Of a DNA stretch of 64,000 nt, positions 14,949 through 23,556 are shown one piece after another. The stretch covers positions 2,666,001-2,730,000 of the forward strand of contig OZ221973.1 in the NCBI GenBank assembly GCA_965119745.1, in the 5' to 3' direction. Position 1 is the first letter of the stretch; every line of letters starts with the position of its first letter. The DNA comes from CAJFUR01 sp904420575 (GTDB lineage: Bacteria; Actinomycetota; Coriobacteriia; Coriobacteriales; Eggerthellaceae). Both the position numbers and the translations under genes were made by a program. The notes under the pieces were generated by a model. It was given only the letters and a program-made list of their open reading frames with translations, was not told the DNA's origin and did no database searches.

Positions 14949-17039
14949 ATGACCGTCAACCTCGTCTCGCTCACCATGATCGCCCTCGTGGCAGCGGTCT
15001 GCCCCCTCGCCGCCCGGCTCGTGCCCAACAAGCTGGTGCCCGAAACGGTGTTCCTGCTCGTCGCCGGCGCGCTTCTGGGGCCATACCTGGCCAAGGTCAT
15101 CCACCTCACGGACTCGGTGAACCTGCTGTCCAACTTGGGCCTTGCCTTCCTGTTCCTCTTGGCGGGCTACGAGATCAACCCCAAGAACCTGACGGGTTCC
15201 CAGGGCAAGCGGGGCCTCGGCACGTGGATCGTGTCCTTCGCCGCCGCGCTGCTCGTCGTCGGCCTGTTCCCTGCGTTCTCGGACAACCATTTCGAACGCA
15301 TCGCCATGGCCATCGTGCTGACCACCACGGCGCTCGGGACACTCATGCCCATCCTGAAGGAGCGCGAGCTCATGGAGACGCGGGTGGGCGAATCCATCCT
15401 GGCGTACGGCACCTGGGGCGAACTCTGCCCTGTCCTCGCCATGGCGCTTCTGCTCTCGTCGCGCGCCGAGTGGAAGACCGTGCTCATTCTGCTCGCGTTC
15501 ATCGCGCTATGCGTGCTGGTGGCCGTCGTGCCCGCCCGGGCGCGCAAGGCCGGCCACCGCCTGTTCAAGTTCCTCACCGACAACGCCGACACTACCTCGC
15601 AGACCATGATGCGGGTGACCGTGCTGCTCCTGGTAGGGCTCGTCACCCTTTCGGCCGTGTTCGATCTCGACATCGTGCTGGGCGCCTTCGCGGCCGGCTT
15701 CGTGCTGCGCTACGTGATCCCCGAGGGCAACGACAGCCTGGAAAAGAAGCTCGACGGCCTGGCCTACGGCTTCCTCATCCCGGTGTTCTTCGTGGTCTCG
15801 GGTGCCAAGATCAACCTCATGGCCGTGTTCGCGCAGCCGCTGCTGCTCGTCGGGTTCATCGTCATGCTGCTGCTCATCCGCGCCGTGCCCGTTTTCGTGG
15901 CGCTTTCCACCGGCAAGGACACGCACGACCTGTCGTCGCACAACCGCCTGACCGTGGCGCTGTACTGCACCACCGCCCTGCCGGTCATCGTGGCCGTCAC
16001 GTCCGTGGCCGTGAGCGCCGAAGCCATGACGCAGGAGATGGCGAGCGTGCTGGTGGCCGCGGGCGCCGTCACCGTGTTCCTCATGCCGCTTCTGGCCTCC
16101 ATCACCTATCGTGTGGCCGACGCGAAGCCCCTCGAGGCCGTCAAGGAGATCCGGCAGAACCCGCGCGACATCGGCGACATCGTGCGGGAGCACATGGCGC
16201 TGGAACGCATGCTGGCCCGCCAAGAGGCGGCCGCGCGCCTGGCCGCACGGCACCGGCGGAGCCTGGGGATCGAAGGCGGGGAGGCCCCCTGGGAGGAGTT
16301 GGCCGCTTCCCTGCAGCGCACCTCCGCCCGCAAACGGGCGCTCGACGAAGCGCTCGACCTGGCTGCGCAGGAACTGGCCGCCAAGCGGGCCGCCGCAGGA
16401 GAGGCCGCGAACAAGGTGGTCGCCGAGGCGATGCTCGACCACATGAACGCCGAGGAATGCGACCTCTACGCGCCGCAAAGCCAGGAGGCTGCGGCGGCAA
16501 GGGAAGAACCCGCCGCCGAGAAGTGTGCGGTTGCCGAGGAAGTGCGGACTGCCGGAACGGCCGCTGCCGAAGGGGCTTGGGCCGCTGCCCCGGCCGTTCC
16601 GGCGTCCTCGACCATTCCCGAAGCCGTCCACACTGCTGCCGCCGCAGGCGCCGCGGAACCGGAGGCGAAGGCCGCCGTGCCTGCTGCCGGCTCCAAGCAC
16701 GGCAGGCGCAACCGGGCCAAGACGCACGAGCAGAAGCGCCGCGAACTCGCCCGACGGCGCGTTCAGCGTCGCGAGGAACGCCGCGACGAGATCCGCCGCC
16801 GCGTGGCCGAGCGCGCTGTGCGCGAGTACAACCGCCGCATGGCCGAAATGGGCCGCGACGCCAACCTTGCAGGCGGCGCCTTCCCCGCTTCTAGAGGCCA
16901 TGCCGAAGGCACACATGCCGCGAACAAGCCGGAGGCGCCGAAAGACGCGCGCACGCCCAAAGACGGCCACGCTCCCGCTCCCTCGCAGGAACCGGAGCAG
17001 CGCGACCGCGGCCGCTCGGAAGGCGGCACGAAGCACTGA
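14949..17039 (+). CDS. CPA2-type cation:proton antiporter with a long charged C-terminal tail
   Basis: 696 residues. The first ~385 give about 12 membrane helices of the Na+/H+ exchanger domain, with LGLAFLFLLAGYEINP, DLDIVLGAFAAGFVLRYVIP and GFLIPVFFVVSGAKI typical of CPA2/KefB-like proteins. There is no RCK/TrkA-N domain. Instead ~310 residues of cytosolic tail follow: coiled-coil-like and Ala/Glu/Arg-rich, with an Arg-rich block (RREERRDEIRRRVAERAVRE) and a low-complexity end. The tail is unlike regulatory domains I know. Likely role is pH or K+/Na+ homeostasis. A strong terminator follows the stop. Confidence 0.88.
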   Translation: MTVNLVSLTMIALVAAVCPLAARLVPNKLVPETVFLLVAGALLGPYLAKVIHLTDSVNLLSNLGLAFLFLLAGYEINPKNLTGSQGKRGLGTWIVSFAAALLVVGLFPAFSDNHFERIAMAIVLTTTALGTLMPILKERELMETRVGESILAYGTWGELCPVLAMALLLSSRAEWKTVLILLAFIALCVLVAVVPARARKAGHRLFKFLTDNADTTSQTMMRVTVLLLVGLVTLSAVFDLDIVLGAFAAGFVLRYVIPEGNDSLEKKLDGLAYGFLIPVFFVVSGAKINLMAVFAQPLLLVGFIVMLLLIRAVPVFVALSTGKDTHDLSSHNRLTVALYCTTALPVIVAVTSVAVSAEAMTQEMASVLVAAGAVTVFLMPLLASITYRVADAKPLEAVKEIRQNPRDIGDIVREHMALERMLARQEAAARLAARHRRSLGIEGGEAPWEELAASLQRTSARKRALDEALDLAAQELAAKRAAAGEAANKVVAEAMLDHMNAEECDLYAPQSQEAAAAREEPAAEKCAVAEEVRTAGTAAAEGAWAAAPAVPASSTIPEAVHTAAAAGAAEPEAKAAVPAAGSKHGRRNRAKTHEQKRRELARRRVQRREERRDEIRRRVAERAVREYNRRMAEMGRDANLAGGAFPASRGHAEGTHAANKPEAPKDARTPKDGHAPAPSQEPEQRDRGRSEGGTKH

Positions 17040-17040
17040 C

Positions 17041-17073
17041 CGGATGCGGCCGCCGCCCCGGCGGCCGCATCCG
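17041..17073 (+). terminator. Hairpin terminator after the antiporter gene
   Basis: Perfect 14-bp stem, arms 17041-17054 and 17060-17073 (CGGATGCGGCCGCC with its complement), loop of 5. It begins one base after the stop codon. No T-run. Confidence 0.7.
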
Positions 17074-17161
17074 ACAAGTAGCACAGGCCCGCGGCGCGCG
17101 GACGCGCACACGTCGCACTGGCGCGCGCGGCCTGCGCAAAGAAAGGAACAGGAGGCCCGCC

Positions 17162-17989
17162 GTGAAACACCCGCCTGCCACTTCCCTTCACCCGCACATG
17201 CTTGCGGCGACCGCGCTTGCCGCGCTTGCGCTCGCCCTTTTCGGCCTCCTTCTTCCCGGCTGCTCGTCCGACGACCTGCACGACCAGAAACTGACGTTCC
17301 ACGTGGACGAACAGTCCGTGGAGGCCCTGCACCTGTACTGCTACCCCCGTTTCGCAGGCAGGGAGCACGTCATCGAAGACCAGGAAACCATCCAGTCGGT
17401 ATTGAAGCTGGTGAACGGCCGGACGTTCTCGGGCACGCAGACGCTCGAATCGTTGCAACCCGAAAATCCCCTTGACGTCGTCGTGGGAGGGTACAGCATC
17501 ACCGTCTCGTTCGTTGACGCCAGCGACACGGGCGAAAAGACCTTTACGTACGATCCGTCGTTTCCGGGAAACGGCGTCGCTATGATCGAGGACGACCTGA
17601 TCTACGTCATGGACGACGATCCTGACAAGCTGCTGGCAACGCTCGAGGATTTGGTGGCCAGTTTGGAAAACGGCATCAGGATCGAGGTATCCGACGACGC
17701 GCCGCCCCCGGTGGACCCGGCAGAGGTGGGCGTCCTCGTGGTTGGAGAAGGCGCCGTGGACTACATGGCGCATCTGGAAGACTGCGGCTATCGGGACCTT
17801 GCGACAGGCTATGGATTAGGACATGCCACCACGGTGCACGTCCGTGACGAGGACCACGTGGGAAACGCCGTTGTCATCGCCCGCGAACTGGGAGTCCGCT
17901 ACGTATACCTGGGAACCGAAGATACCAACTGGGACGAGTCCAAGGCGATATTCGTGGAACTCGCATCGTACGCCCCGCCCGCCCCGTAG
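17162..17989 (+). CDS. Predicted lipoprotein, function unknown
   Basis: 275 residues. A lipoprotein signal (hydrophobic 13-33, lipobox LLPGC) anchors it outside the membrane. The mature part is acidic with two stretches: about residues 45-175 (LTFHVDEQSVEALHLYCYPR, VVGGYSITVSFVDASD) and 190-270. The second contains VGVLVVGEGAVDYMAHLEDCGY and reads like a small alpha/beta domain. No enzyme motif is recognised. It stands alone between two terminators. The start is GTG or ATG near 17162; the signal peptide supports this region. Confidence 0.7.
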   Translation: MKHPPATSLHPHMLAATALAALALALFGLLLPGCSSDDLHDQKLTFHVDEQSVEALHLYCYPRFAGREHVIEDQETIQSVLKLVNGRTFSGTQTLESLQPENPLDVVVGGYSITVSFVDASDTGEKTFTYDPSFPGNGVAMIEDDLIYVMDDDPDKLLATLEDLVASLENGIRIEVSDDAPPPVDPAEVGVLVVGEGAVDYMAHLEDCGYRDLATGYGLGHATTVHVRDEDHVGNAVVIARELGVRYVYLGTEDTNWDESKAIFVELASYAPPAP

Positions 17990-18094
17990 AAGCGCGCAGC
18001 AGCGGCCAACCGGCGCAACGGCGCCGAGGACAATCGAATCGATGTCGAATACATCGTAGACCAACGAACCGACCCAGCCGCGCGGTTCTAACAC

Positions 18095-18121
18095 AAGGGC
18101 CCCGCACGTTGCGGGGCCCTT
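18095..18121. terminator. Terminator between the lipoprotein gene and thrS
   Basis: Perfect 12-bp stem AAGGGCCCCGCA (18095-18106) with 18110-18121, loop CGT. It sits between convergent genes and probably works in both directions. Confidence 0.8.
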
Positions 18122-18152
18122 GGCTTCGATCGGTTTCGTTGCGCGAGGAAGA

Positions 18153-20066
18153 TTACAGCGCGGCCTCGCGGATCTTCTCCAGCAGCTGCTCGGCAGGCCA
18201 GGCGCCCAGGTCGCCTTCGTGGCGGTCGCGCACGGAAACGGTGCCGTCCTCGACCTCCTTGTCGCCCAGCACCACCATGTACGGCACCTTCTGCGCCTGC
18301 GCCTTGGCTATCTTCACGCGCATGGGCTCGTTCTGGTCGTACACCTCGACGCGGCCGCCGGCGGCCTTCAGGCGGCGCGCCAGGTCTTCCGCCGCCTCCT
18401 TGTGGCGGTCGGCGATGGGCAGCACGACCACCTGCACCGGCGCCAGCCACAGCGGCAGCGCACCTGCGTAATGCTCGATGAGGATGCCCAGGAAGCGCTC
18501 GATGGAGCCGAAGATGGCGCGGTGGAGCATCCAGGGGCGCTCCTCCGTGTTGTCTTCCGTGCGATAGGTCAGCTCGAAGCGCTCCGGCATGTTGAAGTCC
18601 ACCTGCACGGTGGAGCACTGCCAGGTGCGGCCGATGGCGTCCTTCACCTTGATGTCGATCTTCGGGCCGTAGAACGCGCCGTCGCCTTCGTTGATCTCGT
18701 AGTCCAGCCCGTGGCGCGCGCACGCCTCCTTGAGCGAGTTCGTGGCGTGTTCCCACATGTCGTCGGTGCCGATGGACTTCTCCGGGCGGGTGGATATCTC
18801 GGCGGTGTACTCGAAGCCGAACGTGGTCATGATGTGGTCCACCAAGTCCAAGATGGCCACCACTTCGTCCACCACCTGGTCGCGCGTGCAGAACACGTGG
18901 GCGTCGTCCTGGGTGAAGCCGCGGGCGCGCAGAAGGCCGTGCACGACGCCGCTCATCTCGTGGCGGTACACCGTGCCGAACTCGAAGTAGCGCAAGGGCA
19001 GGTCGCGGTACGAATGCAGCTCGTTCTTGTAGAGCATCACGTGACCTGGGCAGTTCATGGGCTTCACGCCGTACTCGCTCATGCGCGGGTTCTCGTCGTC
19101 GCCCTCGTTGATCTCGAAGAAGTACATGTTCTCGTGATAGAAGCCGTAGTGGCCCGAGGTCTTCCACACGTCGGCGTTGTAGATGTGCGGGGTGATGACC
19201 TCCTCGTAGCCGCGCTCGTACAGGTCGCGGCGCAGCCATTCCTGCATGGTGCGGATGACGCGCGCGCCCTTGGGAAGGTAGAGCGGCAGGCCCACGCCGG
19301 CCATGGGATCCATCATGTAGATGCCCAGTTCGCGGCCCAGCTTGCGGTGGTCGCGCTTCTCGGCCTCTTCCAGGTTGTGCAGATGCTCCTCAAGTTCCGC
19401 CTTCTTGAAGAACGCGGTGCCGTAGAGGCGGGTGAGCATCTCGCGTTCGGCGTCGCCGCGCCAGTAGGCGCCGGCGAGCTTCGTCAGCTTGAACGCGCCG
19501 ATCTTGCCGGTGGAGGGCAAGTGCGGCCCACGGCACAGGTCGGTGAACTTGCCGATGGTGTAGGTGGTGATGACGGCGTCCTCGGGCAGCTCGGCGATGA
19601 GCTCCAGCTTGAAGGGCTGGTCGGCGAAGATCTCCTCGGCCTCGGCGCGCGTGACCACACGGCGCTCGAAGGCTTCGTCGGCCTTCACGATCTCGGCCAT
19701 GCGGGCCTCGATGGCGGCGAAGTCCTCCGGAGAGAGCGCCTGGTCGAGCTTCACGTCGTAGTAGAAGCCGTCCTCGATGGCCGGTCCCACGCCGAACTTC
19801 ACGTCGCCGTACAGGTCGACAAGCGCGGCGGCCATGACGTGCGCCGTCGAATGGCGCAGAAGCTCCAAGCCCTCGGGGCTCTTGGCGGTGACGATGGCGA
19901 CCGAGTCCCCCTCGGCCACGGGCGCGTCCAAGTCGACGGCCTGGCCGTTCACGATGCCTCCGAGCGCGGCCTTCGCCAGGCCGGCGCCGATGGAGGCGGC
20001 CACGTCGGCGACGGTGGCGCCGTCGGCGAGCTCCTTGGTCGAGCCGTCGGGTAGCACGATGTTCAT
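18153..20066 (-). CDS. thrS: Threonine-tRNA ligase
   Basis: 637 residues, full length. Order: TGS domain (1-60, MNIVLPDGSTKEL), the second additional/editing domain with HSTAHVMAAAL (~75-220), the class II catalytic core and the C-terminal anticodon-binding domain (last ~100, with WLAPVQVVVLPIADRH). Motif 2 is seen as GTVYRHEMSG. Zinc-site residues lie in MNCPGH. It charges tRNA-Thr. AAAGGAACC precedes ATG 20066; the longer upstream frame is not part of the family. No T-box consensus was found in the leader. Confidence 0.97.
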   Translation of the reverse strand: MNIVLPDGSTKELADGATVADVAASIGAGLAKAALGGIVNGQAVDLDAPVAEGDSVAIVTAKSPEGLELLRHSTAHVMAAALVDLYGDVKFGVGPAIEDGFYYDVKLDQALSPEDFAAIEARMAEIVKADEAFERRVVTRAEAEEIFADQPFKLELIAELPEDAVITTYTIGKFTDLCRGPHLPSTGKIGAFKLTKLAGAYWRGDAEREMLTRLYGTAFFKKAELEEHLHNLEEAEKRDHRKLGRELGIYMMDPMAGVGLPLYLPKGARVIRTMQEWLRRDLYERGYEEVITPHIYNADVWKTSGHYGFYHENMYFFEINEGDDENPRMSEYGVKPMNCPGHVMLYKNELHSYRDLPLRYFEFGTVYRHEMSGVVHGLLRARGFTQDDAHVFCTRDQVVDEVVAILDLVDHIMTTFGFEYTAEISTRPEKSIGTDDMWEHATNSLKEACARHGLDYEINEGDGAFYGPKIDIKVKDAIGRTWQCSTVQVDFNMPERFELTYRTEDNTEERPWMLHRAIFGSIERFLGILIEHYAGALPLWLAPVQVVVLPIADRHKEAAEDLARRLKAAGGRVEVYDQNEPMRVKIAKAQAQKVPYMVVLGDKEVEDGTVSVRDRHEGDLGAWPAEQLLEKIREAAL

Positions 20067-20250
20067 GATGGTTCCTTTCCTGCGCCGGGCGCGCACAAAG
20101 CGCCTGCGCGATCTGCGCCGCGGTGTTGAGTGCCGCAGCGGGTGGTCGTCCGCGGCGGGCACATCGGGCGCTCCCGCAGACACTGTTATTCGTCCTGCGC
20201 CTCCGTCGCCGTTGCAGCGCGAGCCGGACACGCACGATTGCCTATGGTAC

Positions 20251-20273
20251 CCCGGCAGATTCCGTCTGCCGGG
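20251..20273 (-). other. Stem-loop in the thrS leader
   Basis: CCCGGCAGA (20251-20259) pairs perfectly with TCTGCCGGG (20265-20273), loop of 5, about 185 nt before the thrS ATG. No U-run follows and no T-box specifier or anti-terminator is recognisable. It may be a leader structure or the end of upstream transcription. Confidence 0.35.
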
Positions 20274-20303
20274 CCGAAGCCGAAACCGCCTCATAAAAAC
20301 AAA

Positions 20304-20330
20304 GGAAGCCGCCTGTTCGAGGCGGCTTCC
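20304..20330 (-). terminator. Rho-independent terminator after the zinc-ribbon gene
   Basis: On the minus strand a 10-bp perfect stem (GGAAGCCGCC with GGCGGCTTCC), loop of 7, is followed by TTTGTTTTT. Confidence 0.88.
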
Positions 20331-20348
20331 CAGATGCTCGCAACCTGC

Positions 20349-20915
20349 TTACTGGACCAGGTCCTCGTCCGCACGCGCTGCACGGGCACGGGCCTGCCTC
20401 GGCTGCTGGGAAGCCGCCTGACGCGGCGTGGCCGTGTTGCCGGCCATGCGTCCGCGGGCCGTGCCGGAAGAGCGGCGCGCAGGGGCGGCGCCCACGGGCG
20501 TGGCGCAGTAGGGGCATACCGTCCAGGACGGGTCAAGGGCATGGTTGCAGGTGCCGCACAGGTTCTTCAGGCGCTGGTGGCAGTTCGGGCACAACACGAA
20601 GTCGGACTCCACCGGATAGCCGCAGTTGGCGCATTCGCCGAACTTCATGAGCTCGCGCTGCTTGAGGGCGATCTCGAGCTCTTGCTCGTCGCGGTCGATC
20701 TGCAGCAGCGGCGGACGCAGCAGGCAGTACGCGATGACGCCCAGAAGCGGCACGAGCGCGACGATGGCCCACACGTACCAGTACGACCCGCGCAGATACG
20801 CGTCGCGAACCACCCAGACGATGGACAACACGTACAGTATGACCAGCAGAACCACGACCACCGTGAAGGCGGACTGCAGCTCCGGCGTCCACAGCTGGGC
20901 GAGCAATTCGTTCAT
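20349..20915 (-). CDS. Two-TM membrane protein with double zinc ribbon
   Basis: 188 residues. Two membrane helices (about 15-38 and 48-68) are followed by a short Glu-rich linker. Then come two zinc-ribbon units with CANCGYPVESDFVLCPNC (~93-110) and CGTCNHALDPSWTVCPYC (~119-136), and a basic Arg/Gln/Ala-rich tail. This plan (zinc ribbon on a small membrane protein) is common and functionally undefined. It has its own promoter and terminator. Confidence 0.75.
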   Translation of the reverse strand: MNELLAQLWTPELQSAFTVVVVLLVILYVLSIVWVVRDAYLRGSYWYVWAIVALVPLLGVIAYCLLRPPLLQIDRDEQELEIALKQRELMKFGECANCGYPVESDFVLCPNCHQRLKNLCGTCNHALDPSWTVCPYCATPVGAAPARRSSGTARGRMAGNTATPRQAASQQPRQARARAARADEDLVQ

Positions 20916-21002
20916 GGCAACCTCGTTTTCTCACTTGACGCAAGGCGCGTCGTAACAGCCCGCGCCTTCTTTCGGCGGCATCGGACGGCCGCACGGTCAA
21001 CC

Positions 21003-21033
21003 ATTATAGCAAAGATGCCTCTATCTGCGGCAA
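21003..21033 (-). promoter_or_regulatory. Candidate promoter of the zinc-ribbon gene
   Basis: On the minus strand TTGCCG (21028-21033), 19 bp, then TATAAT (21003-21008), 88 bp before the start. Perfect -10, slightly long spacing. The rest of the gap 20916-21215 holds no gene I can support. Confidence 0.45.
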
Positions 21034-21215
21034 GAAGTGCCCTTATCCCCGCGATTTAAAGAAAACGGCAAGGCGGGTACGGCCGTCTTGGTCGTCGGGA
21101 CGAGACGGGCGCAGCCGCTCAGGGCACCCAGGCTAGGCAGGTGCGGCCGCCCAGGCCGTTCGGGCAAGTCGGACATGGCACCCACACCCGTGCGAAATGG
21201 GCGCGCCGGAACCGC

Positions 21216-21524
21216 TCAGGCGAGTTGGATGGTCCCCTGCGGAAGCTTGGCATTGATCTCCAGGGTGCCGCCCAAGCCGGCGACGTAGCGGCGCAGCGTG
21301 TCCACCTGGACGACGTCGAGGTTCCCGTTCTCCAGGTCGGACACGCGCTTCTGACTGACGCCCATCTTGGCCGCGATCTCGCGTTGCGTCATCGAGCACG
21401 CCTTGCGCGCCTGCTTGAGCTCGTAGGCGCGTATCTTCTCTTCCGTCAACCGACGCGCCTTCTCCATCATCTCGGGAGTGATGTCGGGACGCTCAGCGAA
21501 ATAGTCTTCCATCGTGAGATCCAT
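21216..21524 (-). CDS. XRE-family antitoxin (HigA-like)
   Basis: 102 residues. A helix-turn-helix of Cro/CI type lies at ~45-75 (CSMTQREIAAKMGVSQKRVS, then DLENGN), followed by a short beta end. The N-terminal acidic segment (TMEDYFAERPDITPEMMEKA) is typical of HigA-type antitoxins. Its ATG directly abuts the TAG of the toxin gene (21525-21527), so it is translated from the same RNA. It is expected to neutralise the toxin and repress their shared promoter. Confidence 0.88.
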   Translation of the reverse strand: MDLTMEDYFAERPDITPEMMEKARRLTEEKIRAYELKQARKACSMTQREIAAKMGVSQKRVSDLENGNLDVVQVDTLRRYVAGLGGTLEINAKLPQGTIQLA

Positions 21525-21896
21525 CTACCGATCCTCGCCTTCTTCCAGGTGCCGCGCGAAAAGCCTTTCCGCCTCCGGCACCGCCTTGCGATACCACCGG
21601 CTCCATTTCAAACGGCTCGTGCCTTTTGCCTTGTCCCCCGCCAGCAGCATGACCGCTCGCCTTGCCGGATCGAATGCAAACAGGATCCTGATCTCGCTTT
21701 CGCCCGGAGAGGCCGGTCGCAACTCCTTCATGTTCCCGTATTTCGAATACGACACCGTGTCCACAAGAGGGCGGCCAAGAGCGGGGCCTCTGTCCTTCAA
21801 TACTTCCAGCGCCATTTTAATGCAGGCAGCGGTCTCGCTGTCCTGCTCGTCAAGCCAATCGCGAATCAAATCGAGCTTGATCGCCCATGTCCCCAT
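21525..21896 (-). CDS. HigB/RelE-type (phage Gp49-like) toxin
   Basis: 123 residues. Matches the Gp49-like HigB family: IRDWLDEQDSETAACIKMAL at the start, the core with YGNMKELRPASPGESEIRILFAFDP and MLLAGDKAKG, and a basic C-terminal helix. Members are RelE-fold ribosome-dependent mRNA nucleases. Toxin before antitoxin is the HigBA order. The ATG at 21896 is preferred over GTG 21908 because GAGGT lies 5 bp upstream. Confidence 0.87.
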   Translation of the reverse strand: MGTWAIKLDLIRDWLDEQDSETAACIKMALEVLKDRGPALGRPLVDTVSYSKYGNMKELRPASPGESEIRILFAFDPARRAVMLLAGDKAKGTSRLKWSRWYRKAVPEAERLFARHLEEGEDR

Positions 21897-21940
21897 AATA
21901 TACCTCACACATTATATTTCGTCCAGCATGAACCGATGTC
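21897..21940 (-). promoter_or_regulatory. Promoter region of the toxin-antitoxin pair
   Basis: A perfect TATAAT (21911-21916, minus strand) lies only 14 bp before the toxin ATG, so the leader is almost absent. Short ATAAT/ATTAT arms flank the start and could be the operator. No good -35 is visible. From here to 22252 no gene is supported; frames there are low-complexity. Confidence 0.5.
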
Positions 21941-22252
21941 TTCATGGTAACGACGCCGTCCAGCAACGACATGATGGGGATCAAGCGAAAATCCATCGCG
22001 AAACGGACAAGAACCAAGCAACAATGCTTCGTTTCCCATAACGGAAGTGCGGCTTGCAGCAAGCAAAACGCCGGCGCAGCGCCAGCAGCAGACAAGCATG
22101 CGCAAAGCAAAACGGCCCCGCAAACCAAGCAAGGCGAGCGCGCAAATCAAGCAGGACGAACACCCGCAAGCAACGCAGGCCAACCAAAACGGCCGTGCGG
22201 TCTTCGACAGAGGCGTCCGCGCCGCGCACTCCCAACACGGGTCGAGCAAGGT

Positions 22253-22284
22253 GCTGGCGGGAACCGAGCCTGGCTCCCGCCAGC
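22253..22284 (-). terminator. Hairpin downstream of the small XRE gene
   Basis: Perfect 10-bp stem GCTGGCGGGA (22253-22262) with 22275-22284, 12-nt loop, starting 24 bp after the XRE gene stop. No T-run. Confidence 0.55.
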
Positions 22285-22307
22285 AGGCCGACGCCAGCGG
22301 CCTTCCC

Positions 22308-22559
22308 TTACCGGCCTTTCGGCTTGCCCGAGGAAAAGACCTGCGACGCGAAGAACTCTTCCATGGTCACGCCCAGCCCGTCGACGATCTTTTCCAGATT
22401 GGCGATCGAGACGTTCCTTTTCCCGGTCTCGACTTCGGCGAAGTACGAACGGGCCATGTCGATATGGTTCGCGAAATCCTCCTGGCTCATGCCGGACTCG
22501 AGCCGCAACTCCTTGATGCGCAGTCCCACCTTCGTGCGGATGTCGATGTTTCCTGCCAT
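22308..22559 (-). CDS. Small XRE-family transcriptional regulator
   Basis: 83 residues, essentially one Cro/CI helix-turn-helix (RIKELRLESGMSQEDFANHI, then ARSYFAEVETGKRNVS). The repressor-like pattern LEKIVDGLGVTMEEFF follows. No effector domain. A GGAG site precedes ATG 22559. Two direct repeats upstream (22612-22635) overlap its likely promoter and suggest autoregulation. Could be an orphan phage-type regulator. Confidence 0.85.
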   Translation of the reverse strand: MAGNIDIRTKVGLRIKELRLESGMSQEDFANHIDMARSYFAEVETGKRNVSIANLEKIVDGLGVTMEEFFASQVFSSGKPKGR

Positions 22560-22611
22560 GGGAACTCCATTCTCTTTAGCAACGGACTTCCCCCATGGTT
22601 CTCAACACGCT

Positions 22612-22635
22612 GATATAAGTTAACTCGATATAAGT
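22612..22635 (-). repeat. Tandem direct repeat upstream of the XRE gene
   Basis: GATATAAGT occurs at 22612-22620 and again at 22627-22635 (15-bp period). On the minus strand these read ACTTATATC and lie 53-76 bp before the XRE start. One copy could contain the -10 box and the pair could be the regulator's operator. Confidence 0.5.
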
Positions 22636-22847
22636 GACTTTCTCGCTTTTGACGACGAACGGAAGAAATTCCCACGGGTCGCGCAGGACGATTCGAAGCC
22701 GAATGGGGCGAATCCCGAAGCAGAACACGGGGTCCGATGGACGAAAGCCCTTCGGTCGTTTAGGATAGAAACAAAAGGGATGGCGGGAGTTCTCGGCAGG
22801 GGAAGCAGTCGGCGGCGGCCGTGCCGAAGATGCGCCCGCCCTTCCTG

Positions 22848-22884
22848 GAGGATGGCGCCTGTACGCCCCCGAGGATGGCGCCTG
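22848..22884 (+). repeat. Short direct repeat in the leader of the small membrane protein gene
   Basis: GAGGATGGCGCCTG is repeated exactly at 22848-22861 and 22871-22884 (23-bp period). Each copy contains an ATG-like GGATGG. The surrounding gap 22560-22919 has no other supported gene. Confidence 0.6.
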
Positions 22885-22919
22885 CCCGTCCTGGCCCTCT
22901 TGGAGAAAGCGAGGCCGCC

Positions 22920-23339
22920 ATGAAAAGCAAAGACGGACCGTCGAAGCCGGGCTTGATCCTCGCCTATCTGGGAGTTTGGGTGATCTCGCTCATTGCATTC
23001 TGGTTCTTCACCAAACCTTGGGAAGCATTGGGATACGGCATCGTGCACTTGTACGTGCTGCTCCCCGTCGCCACGCTCGTCGTGTCCCTGCTCATAGGCC
23101 TTTACGATCATTGGGGACGCTGGAAGTGGATACTCGCGCTTGCCTTCGGCATCATGTTCATGCTTGCCGGATATGCGACGTTCAGCATGGCCAACATGAT
23201 CGCGTTCCACAAGGTGAACGTCCCAGAATTCGGCATGATACCGGTCGGGACCATCCTCTCGCTCGTCGGCATGGGGATCGGCTTCGGCATCAACCGTTTG
23301 GTTTCCTGGAGAAGGCGGCGGCGCGAGCCCTCGGAGTAG
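22920..23339 (+). CDS. Small four-TM membrane protein, unknown function
   Basis: 139 residues with four hydrophobic helices (about 12-30, 42-62, 70-92 and 108-126), ending in a basic RRRRRE tail that fits the cytosolic side. No family motif is recognised. ATG 22920 is preceded by a purine-rich GCGAGG. It stands alone, convergent with valS. Confidence 0.65.
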   Translation: MKSKDGPSKPGLILAYLGVWVISLIAFWFFTKPWEALGYGIVHLYVLLPVATLVVSLLIGLYDHWGRWKWILALAFGIMFMLAGYATFSMANMIAFHKVNVPEFGMIPVGTILSLVGMGIGFGINRLVSWRRRRREPSE

Positions 23340-23477
23340 CCCTATCCTCCCCTGCGCCAAGAAGTCGGGGCGTTCGACGGAGGGAGCTGCCGGGGCAAGA
23401 GAGGAACGACGCCTGATGGCGTCCAAGTTCTCGATTGCATCATTTCGTGGAAACGCTCAGGAGACGCCAAAACCCAC

Positions 23478-23510
23478 GAGGGGCTGCCGGCTTCCCGCCG
23501 ACAGCCCCTC
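23478..23510 (-). terminator. Terminator after valS
   Basis: Stem of 9 bp (GAGGGGCTG with CAGCCCCTC), one mismatch, then 4 bp more, loop TTCCC. On the minus strand it is followed by GTGGGTTTTGG. 46 bp after the valS stop. Confidence 0.7.
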
Positions 23511-23556
23511 GCCGTCACCTTCTTCTTGCCAGCACGCAGGCGCGGACCTGCCGCCC

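Noticed and set aside
20067..20303. T-box riboswitch before thrS
   Set aside because: A stem-loop exists, but no specifier loop and no T-box consensus (GGTGGNACC followed by an anti-terminator) was found.
21940..22252. Several overlapping short + strand frames with basic, T-poor composition
   Set aside because: They run antisense into the XRE gene, have no ribosome site and no family; composition bias explains them.
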